A DNA stretch of 64,000 bases from Clostridia bacterium (GCA_017434985.1 JAFSFY010000010.1:1-64000); one strand, 5' to 3'. Positions 9,062 to 17,751 are shown, counted from the stretch's first letter. Notes: a model not told the origin generated them from the letters alone. Translations and numbers: made by a program.

Positions 9062-9922
9062 TCATTGCTGTTTTTTGTTGGCAATCGTTAAACTTTCCTG
9101 CCGCTCCGCTTGGTACCATTTGCGGTAACGGCGCGGGGAAAAGCCAAAGCAACTTTTAAACTGTTTGGAAAACACGGCGGAGTCGCTTTCGCCCACCTTT
9201 TCCATAATTTCCGTGATGTACAGGTCGGACGATTCCAAATACCGTTTGGCGGTTTCCATCTTCTTTTGTTTGACGTAACGGGCGGGCGTTTGCCCCACCT
9301 CGTTTTTAAAAAACCGAATAAAGTGCGTTTCGTGAAGGTGAAACCGCTGTGCCAACTCCGCCACCGTTAACGGTTTGTCGATGTTGTTGTTGATGTAGCG
9401 AAGCACCTCGTCGATTTTGCTTTGGCGGATGCCGGTCACTTGCAGTTCGTTGGGCAACGCCAACTCCACGTAAGCGCCCAACAACTGCACCAGTAACGAT
9501 TTCACCTGAATCTTATCCAGCAGTTGACGGCTTTCGCTGAGTTTGGCATACTGCCGAAACAGCCGATACACCTTGTGCCCTTTGGGAACTTTGACCATAT
9601 ACGGCAACTTTAACAGGTGAAACAATTCGTTGTTGGGATACACGTCAAAATGCATCCAATATTGCCCAAAACGTTTGTCGGTGTCGTTGTGGTACCGATG
9701 CACCGTACCCGCGGGGATAAACAGCCAATCCCCCGCCTGGGCCACTACGTCCGTTCCCTCAATGTTGATCACGCAGTTGCCCTGGCTGATCAAATAAAAC
9801 TTGTTTTGGCTAAAATTGTGGTCACCATACGCCCACTCGCCGCCCGCGGGCAGGGTAAACAACCCGCCCAAATTGGACACCGCGTTAAAATTGGAAATAT
9901 ACGCATCCAGCAAATAACTCAT
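9062..9922 (-). CDS. AraC-family regulator, divergent from the creatininase/GH20-like pair
   Basis: This is a 286-residue regulator. Residues about 20-110 form an AraC-type cupin (FIPAGTVHRYHND is the typical His-bearing strand) and residues about 185-275 hold the two helix-turn-helix motifs (LAQRFHLHETHFIRFFK; KVGESDSAVFSKQFK) and GFSPRRYRK. It converges on the preceding AraC gene with only four bases between them and is divergent from the creatininase-like gene, which it probably controls. A near-perfect palindrome in the shared upstream region is a candidate binding site. Confidence 0.85.
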   Translation of the reverse strand: MSYLLDAYISNFNAVSNLGGLFTLPAGGEWAYGDHNFSQNKFYLISQGNCVINIEGTDVVAQAGDWLFIPAGTVHRYHNDTDKRFGQYWMHFDVYPNNELFHLLKLPYMVKVPKGHKVYRLFRQYAKLSESRQLLDKIQVKSLLVQLLGAYVELALPNELQVTGIRQSKIDEVLRYINNNIDKPLTVAELAQRFHLHETHFIRFFKNEVGQTPARYVKQKKMETAKRYLESSDLYITEIMEKVGESDSAVFSKQFKSCFGFSPRRYRKWYQAERQESLTIANKKQQ

Positions 9923-9961
9923 TTTTTATTCCCTTTTCGCGCTAATTTTTGACAAGTTTTT

Positions 9962-9978
9962 GGTGGTATTAAACTACC
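9962..9978. promoter_or_regulatory. Candidate operator palindrome
   Basis: GGTGGTATTAAACTACC is an inverted repeat (6-bp arms, one mismatch, 5-bp centre) in the 116-bp space between the divergent AraC and creatininase-like genes. A TATAAT that could be a -10 box lies about 16 bp downstream on the plus strand. The role is inferred. Confidence 0.35.
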
Positions 9979-10038
9979 TGAAACCGTTATACCATGCTAT
10001 AATTAAAAAGTAAAGACGAATTTTAGGAGGTTGTGTGT

Positions 10039-10794
10039 ATGTCTACCCGTTCTTTTTATATGGCCACCGCCTACCCGCGCGAAGTGGAATTGGCCAAACG
10101 TGAAAACTGGCCCGTGTTGTTGCCCGTTGGCACGATGGAATATCACTCTGCCCATTGTCCGTTCGGTTGTGACGGATTGGTGGCACAAGGGCTGATGGAA
10201 AAGGTGGCCGAAAACATCGATTGTATGATTTTGCCGACCGTGTGGTACGGCGTTTCGAGTTATGCCGTGGGCGGACCCGAAAAAAACACCATCAATATGG
10301 ACGTGGACATTTTTGAAGGGTATGTCTACCACATCCTCAAGTCGCTGTTACGGAGTGGATTCCGCAACATCAACATCATGCTCTGCCACCAAAGCGAAGA
10401 CATTTTGCCGACCGCCGCCGCGTGCATCAAAGCCGCCAAAAAACTCACCTTTGAATTTTTGGAAGAAACCCAAGGTACCGGTTGGTGGGGCGACAACCGC
10501 AACAAAACCTTTTACGAAAATTTGTCGGCGGAAGATAACCCGTGGAACTGGATTCGCGTGTTTAACAACTCCCCCAAACGCTTGGGTATCCCAGGCGACC
10601 ACGCGGGACCGTACGAATGCGCCATTTTGGAATATTTGCGCCCCGGCTCCATCAAACTGGAACGCTTGCCCGAATCGGACGACTGGTTTGCGCAAGATGC
10701 CGCCAATATGTCGCCGAAATTTGGTGCCGATGCGGTGACCCGCACCGTGGACGAAGTAATCAAAACCATTCGCGAGGGACTTTCTCCCCTGTGA
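10039..10794 (+). CDS. Creatininase-family amidohydrolase
   Basis: The family hydrolyses cyclic or linear amides with two metal ions; creatinine is only one substrate. The metal-site block appears as GTMEYHSAHCPFGCD (residues about 32-46), a variant of the usual E-x-HGxHLP-x-x-x-D in which Glu, both His and Asp remain. GDHAGPYECA later matches the conserved HAGxxE region. At 251 residues it is of normal length. The ATG at 10039 sits eight bases from AGGAGG, better than the GTG two codons earlier. It is 15 bp before the next gene and probably co-transcribed. Its pairing with a glycosidase-like protein hints at removal of an amide such as an N-acetyl group, which is speculation. Confidence 0.75.
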   Translation: MSTRSFYMATAYPREVELAKRENWPVLLPVGTMEYHSAHCPFGCDGLVAQGLMEKVAENIDCMILPTVWYGVSSYAVGGPEKNTINMDVDIFEGYVYHILKSLLRSGFRNINIMLCHQSEDILPTAAACIKAAKKLTFEFLEETQGTGWWGDNRNKTFYENLSAEDNPWNWIRVFNNSPKRLGIPGDHAGPYECAILEYLRPGSIKLERLPESDDWFAQDAANMSPKFGADAVTRTVDEVIKTIREGLSPL

Positions 10795-10809
10795 TAAGGA
10801 GCGATAACG

Positions 10810-12912
10810 ATGGAATACAAATATCAGTTTAAAACCGAGTTGTTGCAAGTGCACAAGCCAAACCTGCGCGACATGGTGCAAACCAAGTCGGACGACGAAT
10901 ACGAACTGAAACACGGGCTTGCCTTGGTACTCCCCGCCGATGCGGACGAGGTGGTGCTGACCGCCGCGCGCGATTTTGCCGATTATCTGTTCACTTCCAT
11001 GGGAATATCGGCCATGTTGTCGCACGCCGAGAGCGACCATTGCGTAAAACTGGTGTTAAACCAAGACATCGGCGATGCCGCGGGGTATATGGGTTACCGC
11101 GTAACCGTAACGGAAATCGGCGTGACGGTAGAGGGGTACGACCCGCGCGGTTTGGCGCAAGGGTTGTATTATCTGGAAGACGCGATGACCCTGCGCAAAG
11201 CCCCGTTTTTGAAGTACCAAACGGTGGCAAAAAAAGCGCGGTTCCGCTTCCGCATTACCCATTCCCCCATTGGGATGTTTGAGTTTCCCGATGCGGTGTT
11301 GTCGCTGATTGCGCACTACGGAATGGACACCATTGACGTATGGATCAAAGACGGATACACCAGCCACCGCGGAGACTTTTTGGATTTGCGCTTGTTGTCG
11401 GAACGCGCCGCCAAATACGGCATTGATTTGGCGCTGATGTTGTATGCCGACCATTCAATGCACCCCGACGACGAGGGCGCACAAGCGTTTTACGACAAGT
11501 TGTACGGCGATTTGCTGGCCGCGTGCCCCAAAGCCAAATACATCACCTTTTGCGGAGAGGCAACCCATTTTAAAAGTCGCGACCCGCACGTAAACCCCGT
11601 GCCGTACGCGGAAAATTACGACGACAACATCCCCTCCGGCAAACCCACGGGCGGGTGGTGGCCGTGCGAAGATTATCCGCGTTTGCTTTCGATGATTCAG
11701 CGCGCCATCCAAAAACATTCCGACCACACCGAACTCATCGTGTCCACCTACAACTGGGGTTGGGCGCCCGAGGCCGACCGCGTGAAACTGATTGAAGCGT
11801 TGCCCGCGGGCGTGTGGATTATGCCGACGTGGAATATGTTCCACCAATTCCGCGTGGGTGACACGGTGCAGGATATGGTGGACTATTCGCTGTGCTTTGA
11901 GGGCCCCGGCGACTATTTTGTCAGCGAGGCCGAAGCCGCCGCCCGCACCAACGGTGTGAAACTCTCCACCAACGCGCAATGTTCCGGCCGCACGTGGGAT
12001 TTTGGCGTGGCTCCTTACGAGCCGATGCCCGGCCGATGGATCAAACAGTACGAAGGGATGATTGCCGCGGGCGAGCAATGGGCGCTGAACGGCATTTACG
12101 AGAACATCCATTACGGGTTTTACCCCTCGTTCATTATGGATATTGAAAAGCACGCGTTTTTCACGAACGGCAAACCGCTGACGGCGTTTCTGGACGAAAT
12201 TTTGGTGCGCGATTACGGCAAAGACGCCGCTGCCGCCAAACAAGCGTGCGCGTTGTTTGACGAGGCCATCACCCATTACGTTCCCACCAACGAAGACCAG
12301 TACGGCGCGTTCCGCATCGGTCCCGCCTATCCGTTTTGGTTGGAGGATACCTTTAAGTTGCCTGAGGGTGGGCGCAAACCCGACAAGGTGCGCACGATGT
12401 TCGGCAACGCCATCTACAACCCCACCTACACCACCGAAATTGCGGGGCGCAACAGCGTGGCGGGGGTGCGGTTGTATGAAGAAATCAAACAAAACGAGCA
12501 AATGGCAGACTTGCTGTTGCAAGGCATTGCCATATTAAACGCGTGTGACGACCCCAACCGCAATCTGCAAAAGTTGTGTAATCTGGCGCAATTTTTGTAC
12601 CGCACCACGCTGACGGTCATTCATGTGAAACGGCATTACGTGTTAAAACAACGGTTTAACATTGCCGAAACGCGTGAGCAAGCGGCCGCCATTTTGGACG
12701 AGGTGGAGGCCTTGCTACTGGAAGAACGCGACAACGTACTCGCGACCATCCCGCTGGTGCAGTTCGATTCGCGTATCGGGTGGGAACCGTCGATGGAATA
12801 CGCCACCGACGAAGAAGCACTGAACTGGAAACTCAAACAGCTGGACTTTGAACTGAACACCACCTTGCCCACGTTCCGTCGATCCAACGACTTGATCGAC
12901 CAATTCATGTAA
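10810..12912 (+). CDS. Large protein with GH20-type N-terminal domain; putative glycoside hydrolase of unknown substrate
   Basis: This is a 700-residue protein without a signal peptide. Residues about 30-130 resemble the zincin-like domain that precedes GH20 and GH67 catalytic barrels (GYRVTVTEIGVTVEGYDPRG, then LYYLEDA). Residues about 150-450 look like a TIM barrel with Trp- and acid-rich strands (ITFCGEATHF, YNWGW, MPTWNMFHQF). The paired Asp-Glu of classical GH20 hexosaminidases is not visible, so the catalytic residues cannot be named. The C-terminal 250 residues are largely helical. It is translated right after a creatininase-like enzyme, and a shared cytosolic glycan pathway is likely. 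Hexosaminidase activity is possible but not shown. Confidence 0.6.
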   Translation: MEYKYQFKTELLQVHKPNLRDMVQTKSDDEYELKHGLALVLPADADEVVLTAARDFADYLFTSMGISAMLSHAESDHCVKLVLNQDIGDAAGYMGYRVTVTEIGVTVEGYDPRGLAQGLYYLEDAMTLRKAPFLKYQTVAKKARFRFRITHSPIGMFEFPDAVLSLIAHYGMDTIDVWIKDGYTSHRGDFLDLRLLSERAAKYGIDLALMLYADHSMHPDDEGAQAFYDKLYGDLLAACPKAKYITFCGEATHFKSRDPHVNPVPYAENYDDNIPSGKPTGGWWPCEDYPRLLSMIQRAIQKHSDHTELIVSTYNWGWAPEADRVKLIEALPAGVWIMPTWNMFHQFRVGDTVQDMVDYSLCFEGPGDYFVSEAEAAARTNGVKLSTNAQCSGRTWDFGVAPYEPMPGRWIKQYEGMIAAGEQWALNGIYENIHYGFYPSFIMDIEKHAFFTNGKPLTAFLDEILVRDYGKDAAAAKQACALFDEAITHYVPTNEDQYGAFRIGPAYPFWLEDTFKLPEGGRKPDKVRTMFGNAIYNPTYTTEIAGRNSVAGVRLYEEIKQNEQMADLLLQGIAILNACDDPNRNLQKLCNLAQFLYRTTLTVIHVKRHYVLKQRFNIAETREQAAAILDEVEALLLEERDNVLATIPLVQFDSRIGWEPSMEYATDEEALNWKLKQLDFELNTTLPTFRRSNDLIDQFM

Positions 12913-12915
12913 TAA

Positions 12916-12951
12916 AAAACGACCCGAACGCAAACGCGTTCGGGTCGTTTT
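12916..12951. terminator. Bidirectional terminator
   Basis: AAAACGACCCGAACGC pairs with its perfect complement around a four-base loop, with T-rich ends on both strands. It lies between two convergent genes. Confidence 0.85.
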
Positions 12952-12959
12952 GTTTGTGA

Positions 12960-13814
12960 TTAGATGATTTCGAGGTCGTTGCCGTAGATGTCACGGAGCA
13001 AACCTTCGAGGAACGCGCGGCTTTCCATAATGTCGACGATCTGTTGATCGCCTTCGATCTCGCGCTCGATGGTGACGTTGGCGTTGTAGCCAATCTCGTG
13101 CAACCGTTCAAACACCGCGCGGAACGGCACCACGCCTTTGCCGATGGGCATTTCCACACCGAGGTCGTGACCGTTGGCGGGGAACAACGTATCTTTCGCG
13201 TGCATATTGCGCACGTATTTGCCGAAGATGCACACCGCATCAGCGGGGTTGGCCTTGCCGTAGCACATCAGGTTCGCCACGTCGAGGTTGATACCGAGGT
13301 TATCGGTGCCGATCTGCTCGAACGCGCGAAGCATCGTCACCGGGGTCTCTTGACCCGTTTCAAACAGCAACCATTGGTCATTTTTCTTGCAGTGCTCCGC
13401 CACGTGGCGCACAGCGGCACAGAAAGGCGCAAAATTGGCGTCGTAGGGGTTTTCGGGGATGAAACCCATATGCGTGACCACGTCGGTAATTCCCATCTTT
13501 TTGGCGAAATCCGCGCCGTCGCACAAGTTCTTCACGCGAACGGCACGATACTCGGGCGGTACCAAGCCGAGGGTGAGCGGACCGTCATAGAAGTTCCAAT
13601 ACTTCGGCCCTTCCCAACCACACCAGAACGACGTGGGCGTCACGTCGTATTTTTTGAACAACGCATCCAGTTGGGCGGCGTATTCATCCGTCCACAACCA
13701 CGGCTCCCACGATTGCGGTTGGCAATACTTAAAGCCGTTATCACACAAAATTTTTAACCGTTTCTCGGTGATCTCAATGTTGTCACCAAGAATCAAACAA
13801 GTTCCGAATTTCAT
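12960..13814 (-). CDS. Sugar phosphate isomerase/epimerase-type TIM barrel (AP endonuclease family 2 fold)
   Basis: The 284-residue protein has the xylose-isomerase-like barrel seen in IolE, IolI and hydroxypyruvate isomerases: strand-end metal ligands are suggested by VVTHMGF, LLFETGQE, GINLDVAN, RNMHAKD and TIEREIEG, which supply Glu, Asp, His and Glu in the usual order. It probably isomerises or epimerises a sugar or keto sugar with a divalent metal, and the substrate cannot be read from sequence. A GTG lies one codon before the ATG used here and either may start it. It is divergent from an AraC regulator and ends at a terminator shared with the neighbouring operon. Confidence 0.78.
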   Translation of the reverse strand: MKFGTCLILGDNIEITEKRLKILCDNGFKYCQPQSWEPWLWTDEYAAQLDALFKKYDVTPTSFWCGWEGPKYWNFYDGPLTLGLVPPEYRAVRVKNLCDGADFAKKMGITDVVTHMGFIPENPYDANFAPFCAAVRHVAEHCKKNDQWLLFETGQETPVTMLRAFEQIGTDNLGINLDVANLMCYGKANPADAVCIFGKYVRNMHAKDTLFPANGHDLGVEMPIGKGVVPFRAVFERLHEIGYNANVTIEREIEGDQQIVDIMESRAFLEGLLRDIYGNDLEII

Positions 13815-13877
13815 CACAATATTCCTTTCCTCTTGCGTATTTGCTGATTTTATGTTATCATATATTTTATGGGAAAT

Positions 13878-13897
13878 AAAGGCATAAATTTGCCTTT
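13878..13897. promoter_or_regulatory. Candidate operator between sugar isomerase and AraC gene
   Basis: AAAGGCA and TGCCTTT form perfect 7-bp arms around TAAATT in the AT-rich divergent region. The site probably binds the neighbouring AraC protein, which is inference. Confidence 0.4.
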
Positions 13898-13935
13898 TAG
13901 TTGTAAAATTTTGACCTTTTATAAGGAGTGAGACG

Positions 13936-14796
13936 ATGCGCGCCGATATTTTAAAGGAATTGGATCCGATTACCTACGGAAAAAGCGGCATCAAATTTTT
14001 ATCCGAAAGCACGCCGCAAGCAAACGCCTGCTGTTTCCCGTTGCACTGGCACGAGCGAATGGAGATCTTGCGCGTGCTGGAAGGATCGCTGGAATTGCGC
14101 TTGGGCAACGAGACCTATTTGTTGGAGCCGGGCAAGGTGGCCATTGTGGATCCCCGTCAACTGCACGGCGGCTTCACGGGCGATGACGGCGTGGAACACC
14201 AAACGTTGATGTTTGACATTGCCGCTTTTTTGAACGACACGCCCGCCACCAAACAATATCTGCAGGCTTTGTTGGACGAAACGACGGCCTTTTGCGACAT
14301 TACCGATCACCCCGACGTGGTGGCCGCCACCGACGCCCTCATCAACGTGATGCAAAATCCCGATGCCCAACCGTTGGTGGCGATCGGGGAACTCTATCGC
14401 CTGTTTGGTGCGTTGTGGGAGCACTGCACCATCACCCCCCGCACCCCGCATCACGACCAAGACGAAAAGTTCAGCCGCGTACTGGATCACATCAACAACC
14501 ATTACACCGACCGTTTGTCCGCAAGCGAGTTGTGTCAACAATTCAATTACAGTGAAGCGTATTTCTGCCGATTGTTCAAAAAGCGTACCGGCCTGACGGT
14601 CACCAATTACATCCGCATTCTGCGGTTAGAGTTGGCGCAACGCCTGTTGAAACAAGATGAACTCGACATCAACACCATCGCCGCGCGTTGCGGTTTTGCC
14701 GATACGGCCTATTTCTGCAACTGTTTCCACCGCCAATTCAACCGCACCCCTACCGAGTTTCGTCGGCAATTGGCAGAAACGGCCAAACAATTATAA
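13936..14796 (+). CDS. AraC-family regulator, divergent from the sugar isomerase
   Basis: This is a 286-residue regulator. The N-terminal cupin is clear (PLHWHERMEILRVLEGSLEL, then DPRQLHGG, residues about 30-90), a sugar-sensing fold in this family. The C-terminal 100 residues carry both helix-turn-helix motifs (LCQQFNYSEAYFCRLFKK; IAARCGFADTAYFCNCFHR) and end NRTPTEFRRQ. AAGGAGTGA precedes the ATG. Its position opposite the isomerase gene suggests that it controls that gene and itself. Confidence 0.86.
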   Translation: MRADILKELDPITYGKSGIKFLSESTPQANACCFPLHWHERMEILRVLEGSLELRLGNETYLLEPGKVAIVDPRQLHGGFTGDDGVEHQTLMFDIAAFLNDTPATKQYLQALLDETTAFCDITDHPDVVAATDALINVMQNPDAQPLVAIGELYRLFGALWEHCTITPRTPHHDQDEKFSRVLDHINNHYTDRLSASELCQQFNYSEAYFCRLFKKRTGLTVTNYIRILRLELAQRLLKQDELDINTIAARCGFADTAYFCNCFHRQFNRTPTEFRRQLAETAKQL

Positions 14797-14801
14797 ACAG
14801 C

Positions 14802-14832
14802 AACAATCCCCCTGCAACGCAGGGGGATTGTT
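14802..14832. terminator. Bidirectional terminator
   Basis: AACAATCCCCCTGC pairs perfectly with its complement around AAC. T-rich tracts lie on both sides, between convergent genes. Confidence 0.8.
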
Positions 14833-15333
14833 TTATTCTCGTGTAAACTTCATTTTCTCAAATACGTTGACAAGCAATAGGCCAATCACCAATCCCGCGA
14901 CACCTTGTACACCGTTGGGCGGAATGTTGACCACCGACGGTGCAAATCCATACAGGAACCCTTCGAAAACAAAATACCCGAGGACCATCACCGCTTCGGC
15001 CACCGCGCCGCTCAAAATGCGGGGAAACATTTTCTTGTTTTTGGCGAGCAGTTTCACCCCGAAAAACGCGATCAGTGCCATACAACCTTTGATTAAAAAC
15101 GTGGCCGGTGCGTAAAGAACGTATCCCGAAAACACGTCTGCGAGCGCCGAGCCGAGCCCCGCCGCCAAAAATGCATACGCAGGGGACAACATCCACCCCG
15201 CCGCCAACACCATACAATCACCCAAGTTGATGTACCCTTTCAGCGGAGAGGGGATTTTGATCACCATCGTTGCCACGCAGGTCAACGCGGTCATCAAGGA
15301 AGCCATCACCAATTTTTTCGTTTTTGCGTTCAT
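14833..15333 (-). CDS. ECF transporter substrate-binding (S) component
   Basis: This is a 166-residue integral membrane protein with about five or six helices. Near the N-terminus it has KIPSPLKGYINLGDCMVL, the typical first-loop signature of ECF S components (I-x-x-G-Y-x-N-L-G-D), which bind vitamins or precursors and share an energising module (EcfA, EcfA' and EcfT) encoded elsewhere. A TTG nine codons earlier is possible, but the ATG at 15333 has AAAGGGG upstream. It is divergent from a MocR-type regulator. MocR proteins of the PdxR type often control vitamin B6 uptake or synthesis, so a B6 vitamer is a reasonable substrate guess. Confidence 0.8.
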   Translation of the reverse strand: MNAKTKKLVMASLMTALTCVATMVIKIPSPLKGYINLGDCMVLAAGWMLSPAYAFLAAGLGSALADVFSGYVLYAPATFLIKGCMALIAFFGVKLLAKNKKMFPRILSGAVAEAVMVLGYFVFEGFLYGFAPSVVNIPPNGVQGVAGLVIGLLLVNVFEKMKFTRE

Positions 15334-15427
15334 TTTTCCATTCGCCCCTTTACATCTCAACGAAAATACGATACACTAATTCTGGCCATATAACAATCAC
15401 CAAATAAGGAGTGTTTTATATAACCAG

Positions 15428-16513
15428 ATGAGATACGTCATTCAAAGAAACGACGGTCCGGCGTATTTGCAAGTGTATCAACAATTGCGCGAGGATATTG
15501 TCTGCGGGAATTACGCCTACAACGCCAAACTGCCATCCAAACGCAATTTGGCGGCCGAAACCGGACTCAGTACCGTCACGGTGGAACACGCGTATGCTCT
15601 GCTTTGCGAAGAAGGGTATATCGAGCCGCGCGAGAGAAGCGGTTACATCGTCATCTTTCGCAAAACGGACGGATTTGTGGCTTCGGGAGAACGCTCCGTT
15701 CCCCCTCCCGTGCGACAAGCCGAACGCTCGTATGTGGAATTTCCGTTATCGGTACTCCGTAAAACGATGCGACGCGTACTGAACGACCGTGGCGACTTGT
15801 TGTTGGAAAAATCGCCCAACGGCGGTTGTGTTGAACTGCGTGAAGCCATCCGTCATTACCTGGCTCGTAATCGCGGCATCCACGTAACGGCCGAGCGCAT
15901 TATCGTCGGCGCCGGGGCGGAATATCTGTACGGTCTGCTGATCGAATTGTTGGGACGGCACCGTCTTTATGCCATCGAAACTCCCTCGTACAATAAGATT
16001 GAGCAGGTATACCGCGCGGCGGATGTGGCATTTGAGTTGTTACCGCTGACCTCCTCCGGCATTGACAGCGACTGTCTTGCCGAGACAACCGCCGAGGTGT
16101 TGCACACCACCCCCTACCGCAGTTATCCCAGCGGCGTTACCGCCACTGCTTCCAAACGTCACGAATACATCCGTTGGGCAACACGGCATCATCGGTATAT
16201 TATTGAAGACGATTTTGAATCGGAGTTTTCGGTTTCGACCAAACCCACCGAAACCTTGTTTGCCCTATCCCAAAGTGACAACGTGATATACCTCAACACC
16301 TTTTCCAAAACCATTTCCCCCTCCTTGCGCGTGGGGTATATGGTGTTACCCGAACATTTGGTGGCGCCGTTCGGCCGAGACCTCGGCTTTTATTCCTGCA
16401 CCGTCCCCACCTTTATGCAATACGTCCTTGCCGACCTGCTCAACAACGGCGATTTTGAACGGCATATCAACCGCGTTCGACGCAACCTGCGCAAAGAACT
16501 CTCGCTTAAATAA
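15428..16513 (+). CDS. MocR/PdxR-type GntR regulator with aminotransferase-like domain, C-terminally truncated
   Basis: Residues 1-75 are a GntR winged helix (PAYLQVYQQLREDI, KLPSKRNLAAETGLS). From about residue 110 there is a class I aminotransferase-like domain with the PLP site NTFSKTISPSLRVGYM, whose Lys would bind pyridoxal phosphate, and EDDFESEF just before it. MocR proteins are usually about 450-490 residues. This one stops at 361, soon after HINRVRRNLRK, losing the last roughly 90 residues that complete the PLP pocket. No continuation exists downstream in any frame before the PerR promoter. The nearest good ribosome site is unusually far (about 16 bases). It may be a decaying gene or a reduced regulator. 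Confidence 0.75.
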   Translation: MRYVIQRNDGPAYLQVYQQLREDIVCGNYAYNAKLPSKRNLAAETGLSTVTVEHAYALLCEEGYIEPRERSGYIVIFRKTDGFVASGERSVPPPVRQAERSYVEFPLSVLRKTMRRVLNDRGDLLLEKSPNGGCVELREAIRHYLARNRGIHVTAERIIVGAGAEYLYGLLIELLGRHRLYAIETPSYNKIEQVYRAADVAFELLPLTSSGIDSDCLAETTAEVLHTTPYRSYPSGVTATASKRHEYIRWATRHHRYIIEDDFESEFSVSTKPTETLFALSQSDNVIYLNTFSKTISPSLRVGYMVLPEHLVAPFGRDLGFYSCTVPTFMQYVLADLLNNGDFERHINRVRRNLRKELSLK

Positions 16514-16579
16514 GGCTATCGTTTAAAACGTCTCCCAAAACCTTCCACCCATATTTTTTAAAATCATTACAAAAAACAC

Positions 16580-16607
16580 TTGACAAATAGAAAAATCATG
16601 GTATACT
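16580..16607 (+). promoter_or_regulatory. Promoter of the Fur/PerR gene
   Basis: TTGACA (16580-16585) and TATACT (16602-16607) are 16 bp apart and directly upstream of the PerR box. Confidence 0.8.
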
Positions 16608-16611
16608 CTAA

Positions 16612-16626
16612 TTGTAATCATTACAA
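16612..16626. promoter_or_regulatory. PerR/Fur box
   Basis: TTGTAATCATTACAA is a perfect 7-1-7 palindrome close to the PerR consensus. It lies just after the -10 box, so binding would block the promoter (autoregulation). Half-site-like ATTACAA copies also occur at about 16565 and 16635. Confidence 0.8.
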
Positions 16627-16656
16627 ATTAAAAGCGATTACAAAAGGAGTGACGCC

Positions 16657-17070
16657 ATGACAAAGCAGCGAATCTCGGATGTTTTGCGGAGCCACGGTGT
16701 CTGCCCCACTCAACAGCGGGTCGCGGTGTACGAGTATTTGCTCACCCATCGCACCCATCCCACAGCGGATACGATCTACCACGCATTGGTGCAGGAATTC
16801 CCTTCGTTTTCGCGCACAACGGTGTACAACTCGGCCAAAGCGTTGGCCAAGGCGGGCCTGATTCGGGTCATCACCATTGATGCGGAAGAACAACGGTTTG
16901 ACGCCGGTATCGAAAACCACGGGCATTTCCGTTGCACGCATTGTAACGAGGTGTTCGATTTCCCTGTGTCGGAAGAGTCGGTTACGGCCCTCTCCCCCGC
17001 ATCCTTTGAGGGCAACACGTGGGACGTGTACGTCACGGGTGTGTGCCCCCACTGTCAAGCAAGTTTGTAA
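16657..17070 (+). CDS. Fur-family repressor, PerR-like
   Basis: This is a 137-residue DNA-binding metalloregulator. Residues 1-80 form the winged helix ([30 protein letters not shown]). The dimer domain has [10 protein letters not shown] with the metal-sensing His pair and two CxxC motifs (CTHC and CPHC) for the structural zinc. It is called PerR-like, not Fur, because its own promoter carries a PerR-type palindrome and the next gene is a peroxide-detoxifying rubrerythrin. AAAAGGAGTG precedes the ATG. Iron sensing (Fur) cannot be ruled out from sequence alone. Confidence 0.85.
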   Translation: MTKQRISDVLRSHGVCPTQQRVAVYEYLLTHRTHPTADTIYHALVQEFPSFSRTTVYNSAKALAKAGLIRVITIDAEEQRFDAGIENHGHFRCTHCNEVFDFPVSEESVTALSPASFEGNTWDVYVTGVCPHCQASL

Positions 17071-17100
17071 ATTCAACACATTTTAGGAGGAAACAAGTTA

Positions 17101-17681
17101 TGAAAAAGTATGTTTGTTTGGTTTGCGGTTACGTCCACAACGGTGACGAAGCCCCCGGTTCCTGCCCCATCTGCAACGCCCCTGCGGAGAAATTCAAAGA
17201 ATCCGCTCCCGCTCCGGCCGCTCCCGTGTCGGATGTGAAAAACAACAGCGAACGCGTGTGGGCGGACGAGCATCGCGTCGGCATCGCCCAAGGCGTGGAC
17301 GCCGAAGTGGTGGAAATGCTCCGTGCCAACTTCACCGGCGAATGCTCCGAAGTAGGTATGTATCTCGCGATGGCTCGCGTGGCTCACCGTGAAGGTTATC
17401 CCGAGATCGGTTTGTATTGGGAAAAAGCCGCCTATGAAGAGGCCGAGCACGCCGCCAAATTTGCCGAACTCCTCGGCGAAGTGGTCACCAGCAGCACCGA
17501 GAAAAACCTCGCGATGCGCGTAGATGCCGAACACGGCGCCACCGAAGGCAAAATGATCCTCGCCCGCAAAGCGAAAGAACTCGGCTACGATGCCATTCAC
17601 GACACCGTACACGAAATGGCGAAAGACGAGGCTCGTCACGGTAAGGCGTTTGAGGGCCTTTTGAACCGCTATTTCAAGTAA
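17101..17681 (+). CDS. Rubrerythrin with N-terminal rubredoxin domain
   Basis: This 193-residue protein reduces hydrogen peroxide in anaerobes. Residues 1-30 form a rubredoxin-type iron site (C6, C9, C22, C25), so the domain order is reversed compared with classical rubrerythrin. Residues 60-190 form the ferritin-like di-iron four-helix bundle ([31 protein letters not shown]), containing the ExxH pairs. The start is fixed by TAGGAGGAAAC. An in-frame start upstream would overlap the PerR gene and lacks homology. It lies 30 bp after the PerR gene and is probably in the same transcript, induced by peroxide. A hairpin terminator follows. Confidence 0.93.
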
Positions 17682-17704
17682 TATCTGATTGAAAAATCAC
17701 TGAG

Positions 17705-17735
17705 GATGTGCTATCATAATGGTAGCACATCTTTT
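17705..17735 (+). terminator. Terminator of the PerR-rubrerythrin unit
   Basis: GATGTGCTA (17705-17713) pairs with TAGCACATC (17723-17731), followed by TTTTG. Confidence 0.7.
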
Positions 17736-17751
17736 GTTTCGGGGTGATTTT

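Noticed and set aside
17019-17100. Upstream in-frame start for rubrerythrin
   Set aside because: It would overlap the end of the PerR gene and add residues unrelated to rubredoxin. TAGGAGG marks the start at 17101.
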